Positions 24,780 through 34,075 of a stretch of DNA of 64,000 nt are shown here, in pieces. The DNA is taken from positions 81,392,556-81,456,555 of the forward strand of contig CM049310.1 in assembly GCA_026874595.1 (NCBI GenBank), in the 5' to 3' direction. The notes under the pieces were generated by a model that searched no databases, was not told the DNA's origin, and saw only the letters and a program-made list of their open reading frames with translations. How positions within the stretch are numbered: the first letter of the stretch is position 1; the number at the start of each line of letters is the position of its first letter. This stretch comes from Sipunculus nudus (lineage: Eukaryota > Annelida > Sipuncula > Golfingiida > Sipunculidae). The position numbers and the translations under genes are program-made.

Positions 24780-25346
24780 ACTATTGAATAAACTCAGACT
24801 TGCTTAGCAACCTGAAGCCAAACTGTCACACCTTACCGCACAACAAATACAAGACCTAAAAAAGCTGCTGCGGAATTATGAACATTTGTTTAGTGACATT
24901 CTAACGCGAACTAACATATTGTGCCATGACGTCGATGTTGGCGAGGCAAACGCAGTCAAGCAACATCCATATAGACTAAATCCAGAAAAGCAAAAGTATC
25001 TACAGGATGAGATTCATAATTTGCTGGACAATGATTTTATTAAACCTAGTAACAGTAACTGGAGTTCATCATGTATTCATGCCAAAACCTGATGGAAATT
25101 ACCGTATGTGCACAGATTATCGAAAACTGAACTCTGTCACCAAGACTGGCTCGTTCCCTATTCCGAGGATCGATGATTGTATTGATAGAGTCGGTAGCTC
25201 CAGATATGTCTCCAAGTTTGATTTGCTAAAAAGATTCTGGCAAGTTCCGCTGACAGAACGAGCGAAAGAAGTGTCCGCATTTGTGACGCCGCAAGGACTG
25301 TACCAGTATAAAGTTATTCCGTTTGGCACGATGAACTCGTTTGTTC
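24780..25346 (+). pseudogene. Reverse transcriptase N-terminal half, truncated
   Basis: Frames at 24793-25092 and 25062-25366 give the start of a gypsy RT. A linker contains TRTNILCHDVDVGEA and KQHPYRLNPEKQKYLQDEI, then DFIKPSNSNWSS. A small frameshift near 25080 is followed by KPDGNYRMCTDYRKLN, SFPIPRIDDCID, KFDLLKRFWQVPL (the first catalytic Asp region) and FVTPQGLYQYKVIPFGTMNS. The sequence then breaks off: the YxDD box and everything to the end of RNase H is missing. An in-frame stop near 24806 lies upstream. The Arg in LLKRFWQ replaces the more usual Gly. Confidence 0.88.
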
Positions 25347-25427
25347 TTACAGGATTACAATCTTGAAACCAAACACATTAAAGGGAAAGACAATGTACTT
25401 GCTGATTGCTTATCGAGATGTTTATGA
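25347..25427 (+). pseudogene. RNase H C-terminal tail fused by deletion to RT
   Basis: Immediately after the broken RT, in a different frame, 25353-25427 encodes LETKHIKGKDNVLADCLSR, the highly conserved end of gypsy RNase H, and a stop. The join removes the RT palm/thumb and nearly all of RNase H, estimated at over 1 kb from the usual domain lengths. Confidence 0.8.
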
Positions 25428-25495
25428 AATGTTGTAAACGAGATGTTTATGTAATGTTGTAAATAAGATGATTTTTGAGATGTTGTAAAAATGTA
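25413..25495 (+). repeat. Short direct repeats after pol
   Basis: GAGATGTTTATG(A/T)AATGTTGTAAA occurs twice, with a third degenerate copy (GAGATGTTGTAAAA). They start at the last codons of RNase H and have a period of about 25-40 bp. Confidence 0.7.
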
Positions 25496-25514
25496 GTGAC
25501 TGTGATCGCAAAAA

Positions 25515-25540
25515 AGAAAGTTTTTTTTAGAAAACTTTCT
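25515..25540 (+). other. Hairpin upstream of the polypurine tract
   Basis: AGAAAGTTTT and AAAACTTTCT form a perfect 10-bp stem around TTTTAG. Its position 10 bp before the polypurine tract may be coincidental. Confidence 0.5.
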
Positions 25541-25550
25541 TCTTTCTTAC

Positions 25551-25564
25551 AGGAGGGGGGGGGG
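25551..25564 (+). promoter_or_regulatory. Polypurine tract
   Basis: AGGAGGGGGGGGGG abuts the TGTTACAG start of the 3' LTR. A purine run in this position is the plus-strand primer site of LTR retrotransposons and fixes the 5' border of the 3' LTR. Confidence 0.85.
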
Positions 25565-26403
25565 TGTTACAGATGTCTTTTTTATTGTGTGACACGGGCG
25601 TAAGCGTGTTGTAGCGGCCTCGCCTGGCCGGGTTTGCTATCTCAGTTTAATCCGTACTGGTTGAACTCTCGCTATCATGTTAGTCTGTGGCTTTCTCGCC
25701 TGACCGAACCGGGCCGGCTCACGTGTGAACCACGGCATGTTTAGACACTGCCATCTTTTTCTAGATATTTCCTGTGAAGTGTGTGTACTGTGTGTCATGT
25801 AAGGTTCTTTTCGATTGTTCGTGAAAGGGAGTTTTCGAATGAAATGTTATAAATAGGGGCTGTGTTTTAGAGCCGAGAGAGAGGTGAGAGAATATTCCGG
25901 CGGACACAGAAGCGTGTAAGTCAGTTTGTGGGACCTATTCCGATATGTGCGATAGTTATGGATTTTCGTCTGGATTTATGACGGATCTTATAGAGTCTTC
26001 AGTTTGCTTTCGGGACTATGACAGGAACTTCACTTTGGGATTACGGCGGATTGATTTTTAAATGAACTGGACTGTTATTCTCTGAGAAGATTCACGTGAA
26101 CTTTTCATCTGAATTATATGATTTAACGGACTTGTCGCTGTGACAGTGGTGGTATCCAGGTACTGTGCAGTTTGTTTATTAGGCTGTGTGATTATACTTA
26201 TTTGCTGTTGTGCTGTTGTTGTGCTGTGTAATTGTATTGATTTAGTGTATTGTAATGATAGGGTTGTTTTAAGAATAAACTATAGTTATTTGTTAACAAA
26301 AAAAAACCTTAACTTCTTTATTCATTCCCCTAGACATTTCACGCTGCCTAGTGTTACAAAATCTTATTTTTTTCTTCATTACACAATTTATGTTCATCAC
26401 GCA
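25565..26403 (+). repeat. 3' LTR of Gmr1-like element
   Basis: Matches 20583-21405. Shared blocks include TATAAATAGGG (25848), AGCCGAGAGAGAGGTGAGAG (25870), CATTCCCCTAGACATTTCAC (26323) and CTAGTGTTACA (26348-26358). AATAAA at 26273 is a possible polyadenylation signal. Differences from the 5' LTR are frequent, so the insertion is old. The end is uncertain between 26358 and 26403. Confidence 0.85.
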
Positions 26404-27037
26404 TACGTGATCAGTTGATATTATTATATAATATATAATATAATATATATTATCAAATATATATAATTATTATTATAAGTAAATTTATTTCACATATAAA
26501 AACTTTGGCGCACATGAGCCAAATAACGTAAAATCGCATATTTATAATAGAAGAACACGGTGACACAGTTGCTTGGTAACATTGAATAAGAGAAGCAGCC
26601 GATCGGAGCTGGCCGTGTAGACAGACAATACACGGACAGCTTTTCTTTTTTTATTTTTACAAACTGTACTTGCGTTGCTCATTTCTACACCAAAAAGAAC
26701 AAGTGGAGGACATCGATTTCCTTGGCTGATTGGGTTTATCATATTATAATTTTTTTTATTAAAATGATAAACTGTAAAATGATTGAATGCGGTTGTGATT
26801 TTAATGACATAATTCATAGCTCAAAATCAAATGTTCAGACTTTGGGTAAATGTTGACATATAGCAAAATCATGAACCCATTCCATATTTTTAGACTTGTT
26901 ATATACATCAAAGGGATTAGTGAACTTTTTATCGAGGATAAGATAAGACATTACATATATCTAACTAATAAATAACCTTTATTTAGGGGCTCAAAATTCC
27001 TATTACACGTTCTTCATTGTCTTCAACTGTCTTCAAT
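26404..27037. other. AT-rich stretch between two elements
   Basis: A TATAAT-rich segment (26425-26480) follows the LTR, then ordinary AT-rich DNA. It probably includes the 5' non-coding part of the pogo-type element, but no left terminal repeat could be identified. Confidence 0.5.
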
Positions 27038-28583
27038 ATGCCAAGTGCGGCTAGGCGTGAGCTGCCGCTTGCGGAGAAGGTGAACCTGGTGCGTCGAGGT
27101 GAAGCTGCCAAGATCAGTGTGCGAGCCCTTGTTGATGAATCTAAATGCGACAAGACCCAAGTTTCAACCATTGAGAAACGAAACACCGAGTACCTTGCCG
27201 CCTACGAAGGAAACGCTCAGGGAAATCGCAAACGCTTATGCACTGAAAGACCAAACGAAGAGCTGAATCTGGCAGTATGGGAATGGTTTCAGCACGCAAG
27301 AGCTGTCAACATGCCAGTCAGTGGTCCAATGCTACAGGAGAAGGCAAGGAAGTTCGCACATGAGCTTGGGATCACAGCAAGTAATGGATGGCTAAGGTGC
27401 TTTAGGGGGCGTGACAGTGTTTCCTTCAGTGTTATTAGCGGAGAAAGTGCTTCTGTGTCAACCAATGTGTGTGATAACTGGATAGAGAAGCTGATTGAAA
27501 TCATCGCTGGCTATGACGACAAAAACATCTACAACATGGATGAGACAGGTGTTTTTTTCCGAGCACTACCAGATCGAACACTGACAGTCAAGGGAACGGA
27601 CTGCAAAGGCGGAAAACGAAGCAAAGAGAGGATAACAGCTGTTTTGTGCGGTAACATGGCAGGAGAGTTCACCAAAAAGCTAGTTATTGGAAAATCTGCC
27701 AAGCCCCGATGCGTCAGAAATCTGGACATCAACAATTTACCAGCGATATGGAAAAACAATAAGCAGTTATGGATGACAAGCTCTCTGTTTGAAACATGGC
27801 TAGCACATTTTAACCGACAGATGCGGCTGCAACACAGACAAGCCTTGCTGTTCCTCGACAACGATTCGTCCCACCCAAAGGATCTACTCAAACGTAAAGC
27901 TGCGTTTTTTCCCCGGCAAAAACAACAAATAAATTACAGCCACTGGACCAGGGTGTTATCAAATGCATTAAGGCTCATTACCGGTCACACCTATCAGCAA
28001 GGTTGATGAAGAGCGGGAAGCTGGCGACATCGCCAAAGACATGAACGTGTAAGACGCCTATCTGTGGATAGCACAGGCACAGAGAGCAGTTACTCCCGAT
28101 ACTGTCCGCAAATGCTTCGCCAGATGTGGATTTAGAGGCGAAGAATGTACAGAGGGCGACACTTTGAGTGCCGAAAAGGAACTAGACGAAATGCTACAAG
28201 CTATCACTGAGTCACTCACCTTTCCCGAACAAATGACTGCTCAAGAGTTTATTGATTTCGACACTGAGGTACCAGCCACAGCACAACTGAGAGCGGACTG
28301 GGAAGATCAACTATTGAAGAAAGTGAAAGACACCAGCAGCACTGAACCTGATAATCATGATTCAGACTCTGAAGAGTAGACAGACGGTAAAACTGCAACT
28401 TGCCAAAAATCACATACAGAATGTTTGGACAGTCTATCACAGTGTGAGAACTTTGGGTTGGAGAAAGCCCTACCCTCAGAGTACCTGGAATGTGTGCGGC
28501 GTGCCCAGGGGATCCTTCAGTTTCACGTGATCAATATGAAATGCCAGTCTCGTCAGATGACCTTGGATGCATTTTTAAAGTAA
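27038..28583 (+). pseudogene. pogo/Tigger-type transposase, defective
   Basis: The ATG at 27038 opens a frame of about 320 codons to 28006. An N-terminal helix-turn-helix of CENP-B type begins ELPLAEKVNLVRRGE. The second DNA-binding part holds VWEWFQHARAVNMPVSG and KFAHELGITASNGWLRCF. The DDE domain has the first Asp in IYNMDETGVFF (27525-27557) and the second in LLFLDNDSSHPK (27847-27882), where families usually have DNxxxH. The third Asp, in QPLDQGVIKCIKAHY (27937-27981), is in another frame, so a frameshift lies near 27920. A second shift near 27998 leads to KDMNV, a TAA at 28050-28052, then WIAQAQRAVTPDTVRKCFAR and an acidic tail. A TAG at 28377 interrupts the same frame, which continues to TAA at 28581-28583. 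The enzyme would cut and paste its own element at TA sites. It is clearly inactive. The family is certain at the pogo/Tigger level only. Confidence 0.9.
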
Positions 28584-28802
28584 ATGCGACTTTCATGTTT
28601 GACATGTGAATTATTTTGCACTGAATTAGATGTTTCATTTTAAATAAAAGAAAACTCAAACATAGTCAGCTCAAATGCATGTGTTTTTATACATTTTTTA
28701 TATCACTGATACGATACTGCTGTACTATTATGTAAATAAAGAATTAAAGTTTTTCTGCCTTGTTAAATTTATATAAATATAATGTTTATATGATCTAAAA
28801 TC

Positions 28803-28842
28803 TACCAGTCCCTTGATTGTCCGACTTGGAGGAGTTTCACTG
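28803..28842 (-). repeat. Right terminal inverted repeat of pogo-type element
   Basis: On the minus strand it starts CAGTGAAACTCCTCCAAGTC, with TA directly outside (28843-28844), as expected for pogo/Tigger. The matching left end was not found upstream of 27038. Confidence 0.65.
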
Positions 28843-28944
28843 TATATCCTTCTTTCCATGAAGAGGAAAAGAAAATTAGGCTTTGTTTTTTTTATGACTG
28901 AACGATATTAAAATTTCGAATTTCCATGGTCGCCCATCGCCTAT

Positions 28945-30022
28945 CTTAAAGGTGCACATTAGCTAACCTTTTAAAATAATTATGTGATTTCTGGCTTCCA
29001 TACGCTCTTTACACAGCGCTTTACCTATATGCCTACTACCTATATCGTAAGCTTTGTTTGTTTTGACCTCGTATCCTCGTATCCTTCACCTGAGGGGAGC
29101 ACTTTGTCCAATCAGATGAGGCCCTGTGCTGGAAGACAAAACGGTTTATCAGCCGAGCGAGGAATACTCGGAGCCAATGTTGTTCATTTCGTTTTGAGTG
29201 ATAGCTCATCGCCCCGGTAACCGTCTGATTAGGCCACAAGATCAGAGAGAATGGCCTCGCACGTGGTTTGCTTAGGGCCTTGGGCACATAGGATGCCCGG
29301 CCGGTGAGCTGTAATCAAATGAAATGTAACAACAAATGCTCCGTGCACACCTCGCTGGCTGGTTTCAGTTCTGCAGACAACAGATACATGGCAACGCTAA
29401 CATAGTCGTAATGTCATAATCGAATCGTTCGATGATGTGAGAATGCAGAGGGAGCAATTAAAATTCGACCATAAACGGTCATCCAGCGGCGCTTGAAGCA
29501 AAGCTATGGGTGGAGCCAGGATGCCTGTCGAGTGTCTGTTAAATGGCATCTGGTTGGCTGCTTGTCACATCATACGCACGTTTTTTTCAGCTGACAACGA
29601 ACCGCCACCTTGTGTATAAATGTATCATAAACGGTCAAAGCAGGCAGCGGGAAAATCAGTTGCTTCTTTAGAAGCGCAAGATTTCCGCTGCCTCGGGAGC
29701 GTATGGTTTCCACTGTATGAACTTGTTTTACAACAACATGTTTGTAAACACAGCTTTGTTGACAAACTGGAAAAACATGTAACCTAAGTATGAGCGGAGA
29801 CAGAAAGGTCACTTGTTTCAAAACGCCATTTGCAAAGGTCTGGCTTATCTGATTTGCCACCAGATGCCCTTGTTGAATTTGTTTTGATTATTTTTGCGGG
29901 CCCCCGCAAATTATAAACACGTTGATATAAAAAAAAAAACAAGCAGCCTGTGTGCGGTGATATACACGTTTTCCGGCCTATTTTTATGAAAGCTCCAAGA
30001 TATTACCTTTAGGGCCCCTTTA
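28945..30022 (-). mobile_element. MITE, TTAAAGG superfamily, core A, enlarged copy
   Basis: The outer ends are TTAAAGGTGCACATTAGC (28948) and, at the other side, TTTAGGGCCCCTTTAA (30008). The part at 29600-30022 is the reverse of core A and is collinear with 43560-43915: AACATGTTTGTAAACACAGC (29738), AAAACGCCATTTGC (29819), CCCTTGTTGAATTTG (29869), GCGGGCCCCCGCA (29897) and ACGTTGATATAAA (29920). About 650 bp at 28990-29600 are not in the other copy and are probably an insertion. Confidence 0.65.
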
Positions 30023-30640
30023 ATGTTAAAATGCACTTTATTGTCTCAGGCTCGGCTAGGTATTTCTAGAAACTAAAATGGCCAGTTCTTTGATAAATAT
30101 TCTCTTTTTTTAGACTTTTCAGTTTACTGGTATGTCACGTGACTTGATCTAGGCAAACCTCTTTAAAGTAATCCCAGCATTTGTCTATTATAGCAGGATA
30201 CACGAATACTGCTCAACTGATTTTCAGCTTGAGGAGAACATGGGCTTGGAAAGTCCCGTAGCAGTTTAACCGGATTGGGATGAAGATGGTACACTAATAT
30301 TGCTTTGTCTTTCCGGAGGTATGCGCTCTACTGAGTGCAATCTTTGCTTTTAATGCAAAGTTATCATTAAGATCATCATCTAGACCTCTTAACACATATG
30401 GCCTGCAGGCTGAATTCTATTAATTCTTTCGGAATTATGCGAAAATTACAAATACATTACACTGCCCATCATTGGGAGTTACGGATTAATATGTGTGCTA
30501 TCTGAAAATTACCATCCTCTATTAGCTGGCCAAGTTTATAAATATGAACTGTGATAACACTTTAATTTCTAAAACCGTTGCAGACATTAAACATCAGGTA
30601 CCCAAATATTTAGAGCACTACTGTAGGATTCATTAAAGGT
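30023..30640. repeat. Mostly plain DNA with a repeat-C end fragment
   Basis: CGGAGGTATGCGCTCTACTG at 30316-30335, continuing AGTGC, is the right-end motif of interspersed repeat C. Nothing else recognised. Confidence 0.5.
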
Positions 30641-30654
30641 ACATACACATTTGT

Positions 30655-30745
30655 ATAGTGATTTTTGGACTCGACTTGTGTTCGTACTTGGACTCGTGTA
30701 ACCTGTTTTTAGAGACTCGACTACATCATTGCATTTGCACTTGTT
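30655..30745. repeat. Degenerate ACTCG/ACTTG repeat
   Basis: GGACTCGACTTG, GTACTTGGACTCG and AGACTCGACT in close succession, the same motif as at 42610-43070. Confidence 0.55.
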
Positions 30746-30819
30746 TTATCTCACACTATAAGCTTAACTTGGCTATTAGCTAAGTTTCCCCAGCAAACTA
30801 ATCCCGGTACACGGACTTA

Positions 30820-31198
30820 TATCTTTAATTCACTTGTCTAATACCATGGCATGGTAATGTGTGTGAGTAAACACCGTCCATGTGGGCCTGTTTATCAAAA
30901 CAAGAAAATATGACCAGAGAAGCATCTTTCGCCTGCGTGAACTCTTAAAAAAAAAAGAAAAAGAGGAAAAAGCTTGTAAACTCTAGATCCCTTGGGATGT
31001 TGCGCAGTACGGCCATGATTGGTGTGCGCTTTGTATATATATTTTGGACCACTGCTCGCAAGCGCTTTCTCATTTCAGCAGCAATAAACACACTCTTTTA
31101 GAAGAAAATATTGAAAGGAACCATAGTATTTTAAGGCGAAACACCTATATTTAATGCATATTTAACATATGTGTTACGTGAATATGCACCTTTAAAGA
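30820..31198 (+). mobile_element. MITE, TTAAAGG superfamily, core B
   Basis: Left end CTTTAATTCACTTG (30824), then GTGTGAGTAAACACCGTCCA (30862), GTTTATCAAAACAAG and ATGACCAGAG (30910). The right end is GTGAATATGCACCTTTAAAG (31179). Collinear with 33650-34075 and 47850-48160. Confidence 0.7.
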
Positions 31199-31299
31199 AA
31201 TATACATTAAAAATAAAATACAAAAATGAAATCCAATGTCAGGTAGAGAAAAGGTTTTCAGTATTTTATGATAAATAAAGAATACAGGAAGAAGAAAAA

Positions 31300-31740
31300 C
31301 CAACAAGTATTACTGTAAAGACAAACTGGTTAACATAACAACTGTTAAGATAAACTGTTAAGAAAAAACAACAAATATTACTATTGGGATAAACTGTTAA
31401 GATTAAAGCTGTTAAGAAAAACTTTGAAGATGAAAATTGTTATGGTAAACTGTTACGGTAAAAACAGTTCATTTAAACTGTTAAGAAAAAAACATCAACA
31501 AATGTTACCGATATGATAAACTGTTAAGATAAAAACTGTTAAGACAAAATATTAAGATAAAAACTGTTAAAATAAACTGTTACGTTAAAAATTTTTATAA
31601 GATAAACTGTTCCGGTAAAAACTTTTAAGATAAACAGTTAGGAAAACCCAACATATACTATTGATCAGATAAACTGTTAAGAAAAATACTGTTAAGATAA
31701 ACCAACAAGAAAATCCAACGAATGTTACTTTTAAGAATAA
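31300..31740 (+). repeat. Minisatellite of ACTGTTAAGATAA units
   Basis: More than fifteen degenerate copies of an 11-19 bp unit (A)ACTGTTAAGATAA. A higher-order period of roughly 120-150 bp is marked by CAACAAATRTTAC blocks at about 31370, 31495 and 31650. Confidence 0.85.
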
Positions 31741-32585
31741 ATGTAAAGATTATTATTTCAAGAACAACATGATAACGCATTAAACAAATATCTTCAGTAA
31801 AATGACAAAAGTATTGTCTGGATAAAAGCTGTTGTTTACGACATAAGGCTACAAATCTATTGCCACGTTTTTCAGATTTTCGTTTCTATTTAGGAACAAA
31901 TACCATCAAGGTCCTGTTTAAGACGCAAAATATATCAGCCTCAAAGCGCGGTATGCATGGATTAGAGGTCGGAAACATGATGGTAGCAACTAGTGTTGAA
32001 TACTTGCTATGTCAGGCCAGCCATTAGAGTATGGAGGGGTCATCGCTAATGGTTCGGTTAGCCCTCTCTTACAACCTAAGATTGACTAAATGTCAGAACT
32101 GCTTATTGCGCTGGACGCGGCCTTCAATGGAAGCCATATATAGACCAACCGCGCCCAAGATCCTCGAGACAAAGAGATATATTGGTTTCAGCCCTTAGAC
32201 GTGCTTCAATTTCTAAAACAACTCGTGCACCTATTACTCTGAAACTATAAAGGTTACTCGGAGCGGTTTCATGTTGCAGAAGAACCATATGATTAAAAAG
32301 ATAATTACTAATTAAGCCTTCCCGGTAGGAAGGGGAGAGTTATAGGGGTTGATGAGTGTATTTTTTTATTCATATTAGAGTAAGAGATTTATTTCTTTCT
32401 TCTGCCATTTTGTGTCTGCGCTTGTTCTCCGAAATAAATGATTTTAAAAGCTAGATTTTTGATACAATACTAGTATCAAGGCATAGATATGCACTTAATA
32501 TTTATTTATGACTTTGACCTTTATTCTAGAGGCCGTACGCTCTATAGTGGATCACCCCTTTATCGCTCAGTTGCCCGGGGTAGGG
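31741..32585. other. Non-coding stretch, nothing recognised
   Basis: No supported feature. Confidence 0.4.
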
Positions 32586-32597
32586 GCGGGGTGGAGC

Positions 32598-32628
32598 ATG
32601 TGTGTGTGTTGGGGGGGGGGGGGGGGCT
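32598..32628. repeat. (GT)n followed by poly-G
   Basis: GTGTGTGTGTT followed by about 18 G. Confidence 0.9.
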
Positions 32629-32745
32629 GCTAGTATTCCCCTGGCTATTGCATACATCTAGTTAACTATGCGTTTTAAATTTAAAACCGATCAAATGAAA
32701 AGATGTACGCAAAAATAAAAACTTAAGACGTTTCTTTCTGCAATA

Positions 32746-32936
32746 CAGGGGCGGATCCAGGATTCAGGAAAAGGGGGGGTCCAACCCAGGAGGACAAATG
32801 AAAACCCTAAAAAAAAGGTCCTGAAAAGAGGGGGGGGGGGGTACAGGCGGCAAAATGTTGTCTGAAGCCCTTAAAAAAACGTTTCTGATGAAAAGGGGGG
32901 GGGGGGGGGGGTCCGGACCCCCTGGATCCGCTTCTG
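32746..32936. mobile_element. hAT-like MITE with GGATCC-type inverted ends
   Basis: The left end is CAGGGGCGGATCCAGG (32746) and the right end, reversed, CAGAAGCGGATCCAGG (32921-32936). A direct repeat TTCTGCAATA stands at 32736-32745 and 32932-32941, overlapping the right terminus, so the exact target duplication is ambiguous. The interior is G-rich with three poly-G runs and no coding capacity. Confidence 0.75.
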
Positions 32937-32944
32937 CAATAATG

Positions 32945-33262
32945 GTACTATCGTTAGTGGGTTGGCACAAAAGTGCTTGGAGTTGATAGATTGAACATTT
33001 TGAGAGATTGGTTCTCTTTGTTTTAAATTAAAATTACAATTTTACTCCGTACTCAGATGAACGTACTTTAACCATTATTTTTAACAATATCTATATATAA
33101 TGAAACAATTAAAACATCGAAAATACATATATCTCTGGATATATTTTTAAGGGGATGTTTATTATTTCAAATTGACCGTTTTGGATTTTTAATGGCCGAG
33201 TTTCAGGAACGGGTGTTGCCTTAATTTGCAGACAAATTTTTATAGACTGAAAGTTTCCAGTG
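32945..33262. other. Non-coding stretch, nothing recognised
   Basis: No supported feature. Confidence 0.4.
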
Positions 33263-33267
33263 AGGGA

Positions 33268-33280
33268 GATATATATATAT

Positions 33281-33325
<45 letters not shown>
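33268..33325. repeat. (TA)n microsatellite
   Basis: TA tract with one interruption. Confidence 0.95.
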
Positions 33326-33326
<1 letters not shown>

Positions 33327-33649
33327 TACACATCTTCTCCCCGATAAAGTATATAAAACTTTAATACGTTGTATATCATATCATACTATTAGTTTATTTC
33401 GTCTGAATTCAAAATTGTCTCAGCAAAACCATTCCTTGTTGTTACGTGTAACTAAACTTTCAACCGGGTTCCACACGCAACCAACTCAACTGAAGAAAGA
33501 CTCTTTAAATGATAATATTTATAACAGACAAATCATTATATACAATATATACAAGATTACAAAATTGTACCCCTGGGTTCTCCTGTGTCCTCACAACCGG
33601 TAACCTGTAGGACCCCCGACGTCATCAACGTCTCTACAGAACAACACAT

Positions 33650-34075
33650 AACACTGTACACGGATTTAGCGGTGTATACGTTGTTATATTTCTTTGTGTG
33701 AGTAAACACAATCAACATTTGTCTGTTTATCAAATCAATACTGCTTCACCAGAGGTCCGATCCTGCGCATGCGCAACTACCAAGATACAAGAAGAAGAAA
33801 CACGAGGGAAGCCATACTGAAGAAACAGCGATCGGAAGCTTGGACAATCATGTTTGTTGAAGTTGCTCGGTACGGTTTTATGACGGCACGGGAACTATGT
33901 TTATGTTTTGGACGACTTATCGCGCCTGATGCAATCTTTCTTCCGTTTGTGTACAAGGGTAGACAAACAATGTCAGAATTCAAGATTGGCAGATATAACA
34001 ATATTTTAAGAATAAAACATTATACTTCATGCAAATTTAACATGCCTTGTTTGTGAATAGGTCCCTTTAAGAAAC
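33650..34075 (+). mobile_element. MITE, TTAAAGG superfamily, core B
   Basis: GTGTGAGTAAACACAATC (33696), CACCAGAGGTCCGATCCTGC (33748), a palindromic TGCGCATGCGCA (33764) and a right end GTGAATAGGTCCCTTTAAG (34054). The 74-95 codon frames within it follow from the repeat and are not genes. Confidence 0.7.

Larger units (their letters stand above)
20583..26403 (+). mobile_element. Ty3/gypsy LTR retrotransposon, Gmr1-like (INT before RT), defective
   Basis: A complete outline runs 5' LTR, gag, protease, integrase, reverse transcriptase, RNase H tail, polypurine tract, 3' LTR. The integrase (23470-24684) lies upstream of the reverse transcriptase (24880-25346), reversing the usual Ty3/gypsy order while the protein motifs are of gypsy type. 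That arrangement is known for the Gmr1-like lineage. The order is not a rearrangement artefact of nested insertions as far as I can see: the C-terminal end of RNase H is followed within 140 bp by a polypurine tract and the 3' LTR. The copy is inactive, with several frameshifts, an RT/RNase H deletion, lost zinc ligands and LTRs that differ at many positions. No target-site duplication was found. Internal start codons and a primer binding site could not be settled. Confidence 0.9.

Noticed and set aside
33769-34056. 95-codon open frame
   Set aside because: Lies entirely within a core-B MITE whose other copies are not open.
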